Below are positions 26,067-34,395 of a stretch of DNA of 64,000 bases, one piece after another (position 1 is the first letter of the stretch; the number at the start of each line of letters is the position of its first letter). The position numbers and the translations under genes were made by a program. The DNA is taken from the NCBI GenBank assembly GCA_021413845.1, contig JAIOPP010000029.1, positions 34,614-98,613 on the forward strand, written 5' to 3'. Under the pieces are notes generated by a model. That model searched no databases and had not been told where the DNA came from. It worked only from the letters and a program-made list of their open reading frames with translations. Origin of the DNA: Planctomycetia bacterium (lineage in GTDB: Bacteria; Planctomycetota; Planctomycetia; Pirellulales; PNKZ01).

Positions 26067-27500
26067 TTAACGTCGCGTTTCTTTCACCAGTAACGCACCC
26101 TCGCCGAAACTCGCTTCCCATTGTTTTCGCGAGACGCCGATACCGGCCGCAATCGCGAGCAAAATAGGATCGTGCGAGACACGAAACGCAGCCACGACGG
26201 TATCCTTGGAAACTCCCAATTCCAGCGCCGCGCTCGATGCGTCGAGCAACTCGTCTTGAAACGCACGTACGATCCTGGCGAGTCCGGCCGACACGGCGAT
26301 CGGCGTCATTCCGCCGGTCGCCGCAGCGGTCGCCGTCGCCAAGTCTTCACGATCGCGCGTCAACTTCTTTTCCAAATCGCTGAGATAGAACGATGCCAGG
26401 CGCTGTGCGTCTTTCGGGCGTTCGACGAATAGTTCGACGCCGGCATCGAGTAGCCGCCGCTGATCGTTCACGATGGGGCGTAGGCCTCCTTCGATATGAC
26501 AGCGAACGCATGAAATCATCGGCACGACGATTCCCGAGCCGTGTCCGTCGCTCGAGTCTTTCGCAATGACGTCGGGCACCGCCGCTTGGCGCTTGCCTTG
26601 CGCATCGAACAATGCATAGAGATGCAATCCGTTTCGCTTGGCAACGATATGTTCTCCGGCATCGTAAACGAATGAAAAAGGATTGCGAATCGGATCTCTT
26701 TCCGGCGTCGCTGCGGCAGTGTCGTAAGTATGCCACGCACCGCCGAGCGGACCTTGACGACGCACGATTCGCCGCGGCTTGAAGGTGACGAGCGAGCGAA
26801 TGACGTTGGCCCCTTCGTCGGCTTTCAGACGATCGATCTGTTCGATATCGAGACCGAGGGACTTGAAGAACGTCGCTTCGTCGTCGGCGATGCCGGCCAA
26901 CTCGTAATAGACGCCATCGTCGAGCGTCGTGGTTGCCTTAACGAGAAAATAGTCGCCTCGCAAAACGGCACCGCCGCTTTGCGATAGCTCGCGCAGACGC
27001 GCAGCCGAATGAAGATCGATCCAACCGCCGTCGGTAAACACGGTCTTAACGACCGGTGCGATCGACTTCGCCTCGTTTGCTTTTCGTACGGTCGAGGTGG
27101 TTTCGATCGATATCGGTGGAACGACTTGGCTGCGCAAATGCCAATAGGGATCGTGCGAAGCGAGGAATTCCCAAACCTCGGCGGGCAATCCATAGTCGGC
27201 AAGCGAGATGCGCCACAGGCGATGCTCCGTATCCGGCACCGCCACGGGCCGCACGAGAACATCGACACGGCTCACGCTATTGAGCACGAACGACGCGACG
27301 TTCGCCGCTTCCGATCGCTCCTCGATCGGAAAGTTGTAAAATGATAGATAGCGAACATACGGTCGTTGCTCATCAACGACACGCGTTTCAAGATCATGCA
27401 CGGCCGCTTCCAATTCGCTTGCCGGTCCTGAAAACGACGGTAGCGCTGCGGCGATCATCAGCATCCATCCACTCACTGGTCGTTCCTTTTTGCGCATCAT
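26067..27500 (-). CDS. Large exported CxxCH (haem-motif) protein
   Basis: 477 residues with an N-terminal signal (GWMLMIAAALPSFSGPASE). One c-type haem motif, SCVRCHIEGGLRP, lies around residue 330 inside a domain that also has GIVVPMISC before it and a helical, Lys/Asp-rich C-terminal part. The first 300 residues (PYVRYLSFYNFPIEERSEAA ... LWRISLADYG) are conserved-looking but not a family I can name; similar long proteins with a late CxxCH occur in planctomycetes. The start at 27500 has a weak ribosome site; the next codon is also ATG. It follows the protease gene by 36 bases. Role unknown. Confidence 0.75.
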   Translation of the reverse strand: MMRKKERPVSGWMLMIAAALPSFSGPASELEAAVHDLETRVVDEQRPYVRYLSFYNFPIEERSEAANVASFVLNSVSRVDVLVRPVAVPDTEHRLWRISLADYGLPAEVWEFLASHDPYWHLRSQVVPPISIETTSTVRKANEAKSIAPVVKTVFTDGGWIDLHSAARLRELSQSGGAVLRGDYFLVKATTTLDDGVYYELAGIADDEATFFKSLGLDIEQIDRLKADEGANVIRSLVTFKPRRIVRRQGPLGGAWHTYDTAAATPERDPIRNPFSFVYDAGEHIVAKRNGLHLYALFDAQGKRQAAVPDVIAKDSSDGHGSGIVVPMISCVRCHIEGGLRPIVNDQRRLLDAGVELFVERPKDAQRLASFYLSDLEKKLTRDREDLATATAAATGGMTPIAVSAGLARIVRAFQDELLDASSAALELGVSKDTVVAAFRVSHDPILLAIAAGIGVSRKQWEASFGEGALLVKETRR

Positions 27501-27536
27501 TTATTCGCCGTTTGAGGGATTCGTTTGCAAGCTTGA

Positions 27537-28604
27537 TTACGCATCGCGAGGTACGAACACAAGCGTGCCGAGGCGACCGTTGATCGAGAGAGGCCCTAGC
27601 TCGAAACGCTCGTTATTCGGTCCATCGACCACCGGGCTCGGCATCGGCGCGATCGTCGTCGGCGTGTCTTGCAAAACGGCATCGGGATCGATCAGCCCGA
27701 ACCCGTAAGCAGGATCACGCCCTTGCGGACCGGCATCGATCGCCGTTCGCTGGAGATGCTCGATCAATTGCGCCGGAGTTTCGACGGGAGTCGTACCGCC
27801 GTATGCGCGATGCTTCGCCAACAGCAATGCGACGACGCCGCTCACGAAGGGCGTCGCCATGCTTGTGCCCGAAAGCTTGGCGTAACCGCCGCGCAAGTAA
27901 GTCGACAGCACGTCTTGGCCCGGTGCGCAGAGATCGACCTCGTCGCCTCGGCTGGAAAAATCGCAAATGCGTCCGTCGCGGTCGACGGCCCCGACGGCCA
28001 CGGTGTCGTCGAACTTTGCCGGGTAGTTCACCGAATTCAGGCGACCGTCGTTGCCCGCGGCACAGACGATGAATTTGCCCGCTGCGACGGCGCGGCGTAC
28101 GGCGTCTTCGATCGCGGAACTCGCCACGGGTGAACCGAGGCTCATCGAGATCACATCGGCTCCCGCTTGAGCCGCCCAATCGATGCCCGCGGCGACGACG
28201 TCGTCGCTGCCGCTACCGTCGTCGCCGAGAACTTTGCCGATCAGCAGACGACATTCCGGAGCGACACCGATCACTCCAACATCGTTGCGCCGCGCTCCGA
28301 TCGTGCCGGCCGTGTGCGTACCATGGCCGACTCGATCTTCCGCCCCGAAACGGCTGCCGGTAAAATCGCGCACTTCATCGACCGCGCCGCGCAAATCCGG
28401 ATGGGTTAGTTCGAGGCCTGTATCGAGCACGGCCACACGGACATCGCGACCGGCCGTTTCGCGCCAATGGTCGGGCACATGGTACATCGCCAATCCCCAG
28501 TCGATCGTCTCCGACAGCTGCGTATAGGCCGCCGTTACGCGAAACGGGGGCAATCGGTAACGAATCGGTCGTTCGAGTCCTCGATCGCGACGGCGCACGC
28601 TCAT
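27537..28604 (-). CDS. Subtilisin-like serine peptidase (S8 family)
   Basis: 355 residues. The catalytic triad is complete: Asp in VAVLDTGLELTHPD, His in GHGTHTAGTIGA and Ser in LSGTSMATPFVSG; the oxyanion Asn is in CAAGNDGRLNS. There is no signal peptide (MSVRRRDRGLERPIRYRLPP), so it is made as a cytoplasmic or virion-packed protease, or leaves with particles. About 60 residues follow the Ser as C-terminal tail. The start at 28604 overlaps the upstream stop by 4 bases (ATGA), and so is chosen over a much longer open frame. Confidence 0.9.
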   Translation of the reverse strand: MSVRRRDRGLERPIRYRLPPFRVTAAYTQLSETIDWGLAMYHVPDHWRETAGRDVRVAVLDTGLELTHPDLRGAVDEVRDFTGSRFGAEDRVGHGTHTAGTIGARRNDVGVIGVAPECRLLIGKVLGDDGSGSDDVVAAGIDWAAQAGADVISMSLGSPVASSAIEDAVRRAVAAGKFIVCAAGNDGRLNSVNYPAKFDDTVAVGAVDRDGRICDFSSRGDEVDLCAPGQDVLSTYLRGGYAKLSGTSMATPFVSGVVALLLAKHRAYGGTTPVETPAQLIEHLQRTAIDAGPQGRDPAYGFGLIDPDAVLQDTPTTIAPMPSPVVDGPNNERFELGPLSINGRLGTLVFVPRDA

Positions 28605-28990
28605 AGCGCACCTCGAATCTGTCGCACGATACGAATGAGTTCGACGACGATCGGCAACCAATCGATGTAGCTTTGCCGATCGATCGATTGCGTGAGAATC
28701 GCACGGTCGCCTGCATCTCGGCTCGTCCGATGAAGCACGTAATGCACGATCGCCAACACGACTTGCACGAGATCGTCGTCGGTCAAGATGGTGTTCAAGC
28801 GTTCGACCCAAGCGTCGTCGATGCCGAACAATCCGCCGAGCCGAACGACGAGTGCGATCAGCTTGCGAAATTGCTCCGGCGAGTCGAGCGGCGCATCGAG
28901 ATCGCGCACCGCCGCAAGAAGTTCTAAGACGTCGCGCAGTCGGCCGAGTCGTTCCCAAGCGAGGCCGCGTACGACAAGCGGAAGAGACAT
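28601..28990 (-). CDS. Hypothetical helical protein of the phage-derived operon
   Basis: 129 residues (MSLPLVVRGLAWERLGRLRD ... VVELIRIVRQIRGAL), Leu/Val/Asp-rich and mostly helical, with no signal peptide or known motif. The start at 28990 follows AAAGGAA. It is translationally coupled to the subtilisin-like gene, so it could be its inhibitor or chaperone; that is only suggested by the pairing. Confidence 0.6.
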   Translation of the reverse strand: MSLPLVVRGLAWERLGRLRDVLELLAAVRDLDAPLDSPEQFRKLIALVVRLGGLFGIDDAWVERLNTILTDDDLVQVVLAIVHYVLHRTSRDAGDRAILTQSIDRQSYIDWLPIVVELIRIVRQIRGAL

Positions 28991-29049
28991 CGGAGTCGTT
29001 CCTTTCGGAGCTATAAATGATTTCAAAGTCGTGATTTGGTCGCTGGATA

Positions 29050-29310
29050 TCAGGGAATACGGCGCGAAAGTTCGCCCAGCGCCTCGATGACGAGGCCGTG
29101 ATCGGCATGCTGCTGACGTCGCTCGGCGGCCAGCTCCGCGTAGAGCAACTCGCGCTCGAAGCCGCACTCGGCACGCATCGCGGCCATCTCGTCGCGAAAC
29201 GCGCTGACGAGGTTGGGAATCGTATGACAAGCCGTGTGCCACGCGTACCAACCGAGAACCGCAGTCGCGGTTAAGGAACTGAATTCGTGAATCGCGGGTA
29301 CTTCCGGCAT
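29050..29310 (-). CDS. Small membrane protein, first gene of the phage-derived operon
   Basis: 86 residues with one hydrophobic segment near the N-terminus (LTATAVLGWYAWHTACHTIP) followed by a charged coiled-coil-like region (ELLYAELAAERRQQHADHGL). The shape suits a holin-, spanin- or anchor-like protein, but no family is recognised. AAAGGAA precedes the start. Immediately upstream is the attenuator-like leader at 29360-29432. Confidence 0.6.
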   Translation of the reverse strand: MPEVPAIHEFSSLTATAVLGWYAWHTACHTIPNLVSAFRDEMAAMRAECGFERELLYAELAAERRQQHADHGLVIEALGELSRRIP

Positions 29311-29359
29311 GGCCGATTCCTTTGCTTGTCGAGACTTGCGACCACTTCAAGGCGCAACG

Positions 29360-29432
29360 AAAAAGCCCTCGGCGAGAATGAATCTCGACGAGGGCTTCAA
29401 GAGATACCTGGCGATCAGGCTCTGCGAATACC
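29360..29432 (-). promoter_or_regulatory. Structured leader / attenuator before the phage-derived operon (copy 1)
   Basis: On the minus strand a 15-bp stem with one mismatch (29363-29377 and 29383-29397, 5-base loop) runs into a T-rich end, 52 bases before the first operon gene. Upstream come GGTATC (29403-29408), GAGCCT (29417-29422) and GGTATT (29427-29432). Distances match the copy at 19222-19300: the last box ends 6 bases from the stem in both. It is probably a transcriptional attenuator for the whole operon. Confidence 0.6.
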
Positions 29433-29564
29433 GCTGCGTTGCGAAAGGGATCTTAGCGGAAACGGCGGCTCATTTTCCAACGAATACCGTCTGGAAATGC
29501 GCGATGCGACAAGCGCGGACCGAAGCGACGACTCGCAAACGTCAGACCTTTTGAAGCGAGCCTC

Positions 29565-30551
29565 CTACCGGCCCACTTCCACCGGCGCTTGCGGATTCAC
29601 CGCGACGTTGCCGGGCCGGCCTCCTTCGTAAACCGAGAATTCGGCCCACACGGGCAGATGATCCGACACGAGCAGCGCTTGATCCAGCGTAAGGTTGAAT
29701 TCGCGCATCACATCCAGCACGCCTGCCGAGCCGGTGTATTCCGTCGTCGCTCGTCGATCGAACACGATGTTGTCGTAAGTGTGATCCCCACGCGTGTTCG
29801 TCGGCACGCCCGACACGACGTAGTTGATATACGGCAACGCACCGAGTTGACCGAGATGCGATTCATCGACGTTAAGGTCGCCGAGCAAGATCACGTCGTC
29901 TTCGCCGCGGCCGTCGTTGCGCACGGCGCGAAACACATCGTCGAGCGCGTTGAGTTCGCCGTCCGTCTCGTCGGGATCGGTATGAATATCGACCAATGCG
30001 AATGTAAACGCTTCTTGTTGCGGCGCGCCTCGCGCACGAAACCCGGCAACCAGCGGCTCACGATGCAATAAATCGTCGGGATCGCTGATCGTGTAAATCG
30101 AGGTGCGATCGATCTCGATGCGCGTCAGATCGAACAGATAAGCGTACTGTTCCTTGCTGTCCGTCCGTCCGAGTCGCGGCCCGATCACGCAGTCGTATTG
30201 AAAGCCGCCGGCGTTCACGAGTTGCATGAAGCGGGCCATGAAATTTGGATCTTTCGCGCGAATTTCTTGGATCGCGATGACGTCGAACTTGCGAATAATG
30301 CGTACGAGGGCGTCGGTCGTGCGCGCGTCGGCAAGCTTGTGTTCGCCGAACACTTGGATGTTGAACGACGCAATGCGTACGGTATCGCCGGGGCGCACCG
30401 GCGGAAGCGTCCCTTTCGTCGCGACTGCCGTATCGGCGCCGCGCGGCTTGAGCCGCAAGCCGTTGAGGCCGTCTATCTCGTATTTCTGAAGCAGCAGCCA
30501 ACCGCCGATCACCGCGAAGACCGGCAGCATGACGATGATCTGACGCTTCAT
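29565..30551 (-). CDS. DNase I-like endonuclease/exonuclease/phosphatase family protein
   Basis: 328 residues. The start at 30551 gives an N-terminal anchor or signal (MKRQIIVMLPVFAVIGGWLL). Family motifs are present: IASFNIQVFGEHK (Asn), IAIQEIRAKD (catalytic Glu), VDIHTDPDE (His), ILLGDLNVDE (Asp/Asn) and VSDHLPVWAEF (Asp-His). These are the full catalytic set of the DNase I-like fold, so an exported nuclease or phosphodiesterase is likely. It lies 255 bases upstream of the phage-derived operon's first gene and is transcribed in the same direction, so it might be host or operon-associated. Confidence 0.88.
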   Translation of the reverse strand: MKRQIIVMLPVFAVIGGWLLLQKYEIDGLNGLRLKPRGADTAVATKGTLPPVRPGDTVRIASFNIQVFGEHKLADARTTDALVRIIRKFDVIAIQEIRAKDPNFMARFMQLVNAGGFQYDCVIGPRLGRTDSKEQYAYLFDLTRIEIDRTSIYTISDPDDLLHREPLVAGFRARGAPQQEAFTFALVDIHTDPDETDGELNALDDVFRAVRNDGRGEDDVILLGDLNVDESHLGQLGALPYINYVVSGVPTNTRGDHTYDNIVFDRRATTEYTGSAGVLDVMREFNLTLDQALLVSDHLPVWAEFSVYEGGRPGNVAVNPQAPVEVGR

Positions 30552-30727
30552 AAGGCTCGCTCCGTCGGCACGATGCTTCGCGACTCTCCACGTCGGCGCG
30601 CAGAGCCGCTCCGAATATAGAAGAGTTATCGAATATTCCGGCAGCGAAGAATCACGCAAACCGCGCGAAGATATGCGCAAGCGAGTCGCATAGGCTTGCA
30701 CAGCCGGCAGCGAAGCAAGCGGGACCG

Positions 30728-31237
30728 TTATCGCGTTGCTTCGCGCACCAAGTGCCCCAGCTCAGGCACGATAAGCTTCTCCATCGCCAGGCGCACGCCT
30801 GCCGGTGAGCCGGGCATCGTGAGCACGATGGTTCGCTCGATCACGCCGCCGATCGCACGGCTCAGCATTCCGGCAGCGCCGATCTCTTGATAGCTCAGCA
30901 TGCGGAAGATCTCGCCGTAGCCCGGCAGCGGCTTGGTCAGTAAGGCGGCGACCGTTTCGAAAGTTCGATCGCGACTGCTGATGCCGGTCCCTCCGGTAAG
31001 CAGCACGGCATCGATGTCGGACCGATCGACGAACGCCGCCAACAGCGCACGTATCCGCTCCGGCTCGTCTGGCACGATCTCGCGCGCCGCGACTTGGTGT
31101 CCGTCGGCGGTCAGAAAATCGATCACGGTTTGGCCGCCGGTATCATCGGCAAGGGTCCGCGTATCGCTGACCGTAATCACGGCGCACGCGACGGAACGGG
31201 GCGCATCGGCGTGATGCTTGTCCGACGATAAGCTCAT
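30728..31237 (-). CDS. moaB: Molybdenum cofactor biosynthesis protein MoaB/Mog family
   Basis: 169 residues with the molybdopterin-binding fold signatures: VITVSDTRTLADDTGG, LLTGGTGISSRD, PGYGEIFRMLSYQEIG and TMPGSPAGVRLAMEKL. The family adenylylates or binds molybdopterin during cofactor assembly; MoaB in some bacteria is inactive, and Mog performs the step, so the exact role is open. No other moa/mob genes are in the window. Start MSLSSDKHH has no strong rival. Confidence 0.93.
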   Translation of the reverse strand: MSLSSDKHHADAPRSVACAVITVSDTRTLADDTGGQTVIDFLTADGHQVAAREIVPDEPERIRALLAAFVDRSDIDAVLLTGGTGISSRDRTFETVAALLTKPLPGYGEIFRMLSYQEIGAAGMLSRAIGGVIERTIVLTMPGSPAGVRLAMEKLIVPELGHLVREATR

Positions 31238-31442
31238 GACTTCGATCCTATGTGAAGGGTTTTTAGCGATCGATCTCGGTCGTTTCGGCGGCGAAAAACG
31301 CTCGAACTCGCCGAAATCGTGATCGTACGGCGACCTCCGTTGCTCCTACTCGGAAACGACAAGTATACTATTGATAACGACGCAAGAAACAAACTAGCGG
31401 CGGCCGACATTACCGAGAAGCCTCGTTCAGCGGTCTTCACGC

Positions 31443-32669
31443 ATGATTACCCGATCTCACATCGCCAACATTTCTCTCGCGGCGCTCTTCGCGGCAGCTG
31501 CGCCGTTCTGCTCGTTCGCAACGGTTGCTTCGGCAGATGAGTTCGTGCTCGCGAGCGGTGGTCGGATCAGCGGCGAATTTCTCAACGCCGACCAATCGCC
31601 CCGATTGACTTACGAAGTGAAGCTCTTCAGCGGAGGGGGTGTCGTCACCTTCGATCGCGAGCAAGTGCAAGATGTCGTACGTCGCTCTCCGGCTGAAACG
31701 GAGTATGAAATCGTGCGGCATCAGTATCCCGACACTTCCGCCGGCCAATGGGCGCTGGCCGAGTGGTGTAAGGAGAAAAAGCTCACCGACTTGCGCAAGA
31801 GCCATCTCGAGCGCGTCATCGAGCTCGAGCCCAATCACGAGAACGCTCGGGCGGCGCTCGGATACAACCGCTTGCAAGGACAGTGGCGAACGCGCGCGGA
31901 GCACCTCTCGTCGCTCGGCAAAGTGCAATACAAAGGTCAGTGGCGTTATCCGCAAGAGATCGAGATCATCGAAAGCAAGCAAAAGAACGAACAGGCCAAG
32001 CAAGCCTGGTTCGGCAATTTGAAACGCTTGCGCGACAAGCTCGGCGGCACCGGTTCGCAAGCTGCCGTCGACGGCATCGTCAACATCGTCGACCCTGCGG
32101 CCGTGCCCGCGTTGAAGCAATTTATGGATAAGGAAGACGACGCCGTGACGCGTAAGCTCTACGTGCGCGCGTTGGCGAAGATCGGCACCGGTGCGGCGGA
32201 GATGATCCTGGCCGAACGATCGTTGAACGACGACTCCGAAGAGATCCGCCTGACCGCGCTCGACTTGCTGGCCGCATCGCCGCAGAAAAGCTTCGTCGAT
32301 TATTACATTCAGCAATTGCATAGCGCCGACAACGAAATCGTCAATCGTGCGGGAGTTGCTTTGTCGCGCTTCAAAGATCCACGCAGCATCGCGCCGCTCA
32401 TCGATGCCTTGGTGACGAAGCACAAATACTCGATCACTACGGGTAATCCCGGCGGAGGTCTGAGCGCCGGTCAAGGGAGCGGCGGGGCCGGGCTCAGCAC
32501 AGGCTCGAGCACGCGCGTTGTGACTGACGAAAAGCAAAACCAGGGAGTGCTGGAGTCGCTCGTTTCGGTCGTCGGCAATAAGGTGAACTATCGTTTCGAC
32601 GTCCAAGCCTGGAAGCAATGGTACGCCGGGCAAAAGAAGATGCGGCTGTTGGACGTGCGGAGAAGTTGA
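31443..32669 (+). CDS. Exported HEAT-repeat protein
   Basis: 408 residues. Signal peptide at residues 1-31 (SLAALFAAAAPFCSFATVASA). The N-terminal part (FVLASGGRISGEFLNAD) is a small beta domain often found in planctomycete exported proteins, and the EWCKEKKLTDLRKSHLERVI part is TPR-like. HEAT-type helical repeats follow (AAVPALKQFMDKEDDAVTR, AEMILAERSLNDDSEEIRL, EIVNRAGVALSRFKDP). A Gly/Ser-rich linker separates a last helical segment. Probably a periplasmic scaffold; no enzyme motif is seen. It is divergent from the moaB gene. Confidence 0.75.
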   Translation: MITRSHIANISLAALFAAAAPFCSFATVASADEFVLASGGRISGEFLNADQSPRLTYEVKLFSGGGVVTFDREQVQDVVRRSPAETEYEIVRHQYPDTSAGQWALAEWCKEKKLTDLRKSHLERVIELEPNHENARAALGYNRLQGQWRTRAEHLSSLGKVQYKGQWRYPQEIEIIESKQKNEQAKQAWFGNLKRLRDKLGGTGSQAAVDGIVNIVDPAAVPALKQFMDKEDDAVTRKLYVRALAKIGTGAAEMILAERSLNDDSEEIRLTALDLLAASPQKSFVDYYIQQLHSADNEIVNRAGVALSRFKDPRSIAPLIDALVTKHKYSITTGNPGGGLSAGQGSGGAGLSTGSSTRVVTDEKQNQGVLESLVSVVGNKVNYRFDVQAWKQWYAGQKKMRLLDVRRS

Positions 32670-32937
32670 CTCGCGCTTCGCTCCGTCGACGTTGAGATTC
32701 AATGACTGCCGCAGCACGAAAATGCTAGCGTTGCATCCTGACTATCTGCCGTTATTCCGCCCCTGTCGGATGTTTTAGGCGGAATCTTTAAATCCTCGGC
32801 TTCGACCGTGACGACGGTTACCGTAGCGAGGAACGCGTCGGTTCGTCGCGCGCTCTGAGAAGCGTCGTTGTCGCGGCCGATTTGCCGCACGGACGCTATT
32901 CGAGCGATTGGTTTCCATCGTTAAGGAGTTGCCTCTG

Positions 32938-33225
32938 ATGAAGACAACCTTGCGTTTCGCCGCTCTCGGCTGCGTTTGTGTTGCATTCCTCGGTTGTAAG
33001 GCCAGCGCACCGACCGCGGTGGCGACTCCGCCGTCGGCGTTCGTTCCGCTGCCGCCGATCGAACGAGAAGTCGGCCCCGGCGGCGAGGTCGTTCCAACTC
33101 CTCAGGCTCAGCCGACCTCACGTAGTTGGATGCAAAAGGTATCGGACTTTTGCACGCCGAAGCCGGCGCCGAAGAGCGTTAAGAATCGAGTCTACGAATC
33201 CGACAACGTCCCTTATACGGACTAG
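32938..33225 (+). CDS. Small lipoprotein, hypothetical
   Basis: 95 residues. The start at 32938 has AAGGAG 7 bases upstream and gives a lipobox (VCVAFLGC, Cys about residue 20). The mature part is Pro/Ala/Thr-rich, then SWMQKVSDFCTPKPAP and a short C-terminal ESDNVPYTD. No family recognised. Confidence 0.7.
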   Translation: MKTTLRFAALGCVCVAFLGCKASAPTAVATPPSAFVPLPPIEREVGPGGEVVPTPQAQPTSRSWMQKVSDFCTPKPAPKSVKNRVYESDNVPYTD

Positions 33226-33286
33226 GTCGTCGCGGTGACGAGAAATCGCATCGTCGGACGTTGGAAGACGATCGCACAATCGGTGA

Positions 33287-33982
33287 TCAGCGTTGCGTCG
33301 TCGGCAACGTGTTGCGTCGGACCACGGGCTTGAGCGAACTGTTGGCCGCGACGGACGATTGCCGTTGCAGATCCCAGCCCGACGATGTGACGACGAACTC
33401 GTACGTTCCTTCCGTCAGCACGACGCGCGTGGTGCCGTAGGTTTCGCCTCGATCGAACTCGACGGTAGTGCCGTCTCCATCGTTCAACGACTTGCTCTCT
33501 CCCGGCGCCAACGTCACTTCTCGAGAATTATCGACGATAAACGAGACCTGCCCGCCCGAGCTCGACGGGTTGACGACCTTCACGGTTTCCCGAGCCGACT
33601 CCCGAGTAGACGTCTCGCGAATCGAGGATGCAGCGGGCACCGCGTTGGAACGAAGGTTCGGTGCCGCCGCGGTCTGCAAGCTCGGGGCCTGCGTGGGTGC
33701 CGGAGCAGCCGCGGTCGGAACGGCGACGGGAACGCTCGCACTTACCGGAGTCGGCACGTAGACGACCGGTTGCGGTGCCACAGGAACGTAGCGCACGGGG
33801 GGAGCATACCAGTAATAGTCCCCCCAATAGCCATAATACGGACGATGGTGATGATGATGGTAGCCATGCCCGTAACCGTTGCCGAAAAGGAAATCGACAT
33901 GAACTTGTGCTTGCGATTCGGCCGTCTGCAGACCGACGGCGCAACACGCGATGAGGCAAGTAAGTAACCAGCGACGATTCAT
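33287..33982 (-). CDS. Secreted protein with His/Tyr-rich region
   Basis: 231 residues. Signal peptide at the N-terminus (MNRRWLLTCLIACCAVGLQ). A Gly/His/Tyr-rich tract (GNGYGHGYHHHHHRPYYGYW) comes next, then a Pro/Val/Ala-rich linker and a C-terminal beta-rich domain (VSFIVDNSREVTLAPGESKS, TRVVLTEGTYEFVVTSSGWD) found at the end of many planctomycete exported proteins. The His tract may bind metal. It is convergent with the small lipoprotein gene. Confidence 0.72.
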   Translation of the reverse strand: MNRRWLLTCLIACCAVGLQTAESQAQVHVDFLFGNGYGHGYHHHHHRPYYGYWGDYYWYAPPVRYVPVAPQPVVYVPTPVSASVPVAVPTAAAPAPTQAPSLQTAAAPNLRSNAVPAASSIRETSTRESARETVKVVNPSSSGGQVSFIVDNSREVTLAPGESKSLNDGDGTTVEFDRGETYGTTRVVLTEGTYEFVVTSSGWDLQRQSSVAANSSLKPVVRRNTLPTTQR

Positions 33983-34395
33983 TGACGAAAATCCTACAAG
34001 AGAAGAACGGAGCCGTTCGATCATGCCGTAGTTAATTGCCGATGTTTGCACCGGGACCGACCTCATGGTGTCTAGCGGAAGCCACGGATCGTCTGCTTCG
34101 CATGACGCAGCCTAGGTCATTTTCCGCCCAAACAGGAATAACATCGGCGCACGCGACCGAACGGCCTCAGCAAAACGCCGCGACGTAAACACCGATCAAA
34201 CGGATTCGGCTCTCCCGACCGGTATCGCGGCGGAGCATAGGGAATCTACGGCACAGCGGCAATGGAGATGCGAAGTGGCTTGGGGAGCGAGTCGGTCCAC
34301 ATCCGGCTCAACGTCCGGAACTCCCATCCCTCCACATCGCGGCAACGCCGGCAAAGCAGCAAAAGCGGTTTAGCGCACCCGACAGCTCACCTAGA
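33983..34395. other. Gene-poor stretch
   Basis: About 410 bases without a convincing gene. It holds the upstream region of the His/Tyr-rich protein gene and the downstream region of the acyltransferase. I see no clear hairpin terminator, repeat or RNA gene. Confidence 0.5.

Noticed and set aside
9922..29564. Simple prophage integrated with flanking direct repeats
   Set aside because: No integrase or tRNA lies near the block, and I saw no convincing repeated ends by eye; a computed repeat search would settle it.
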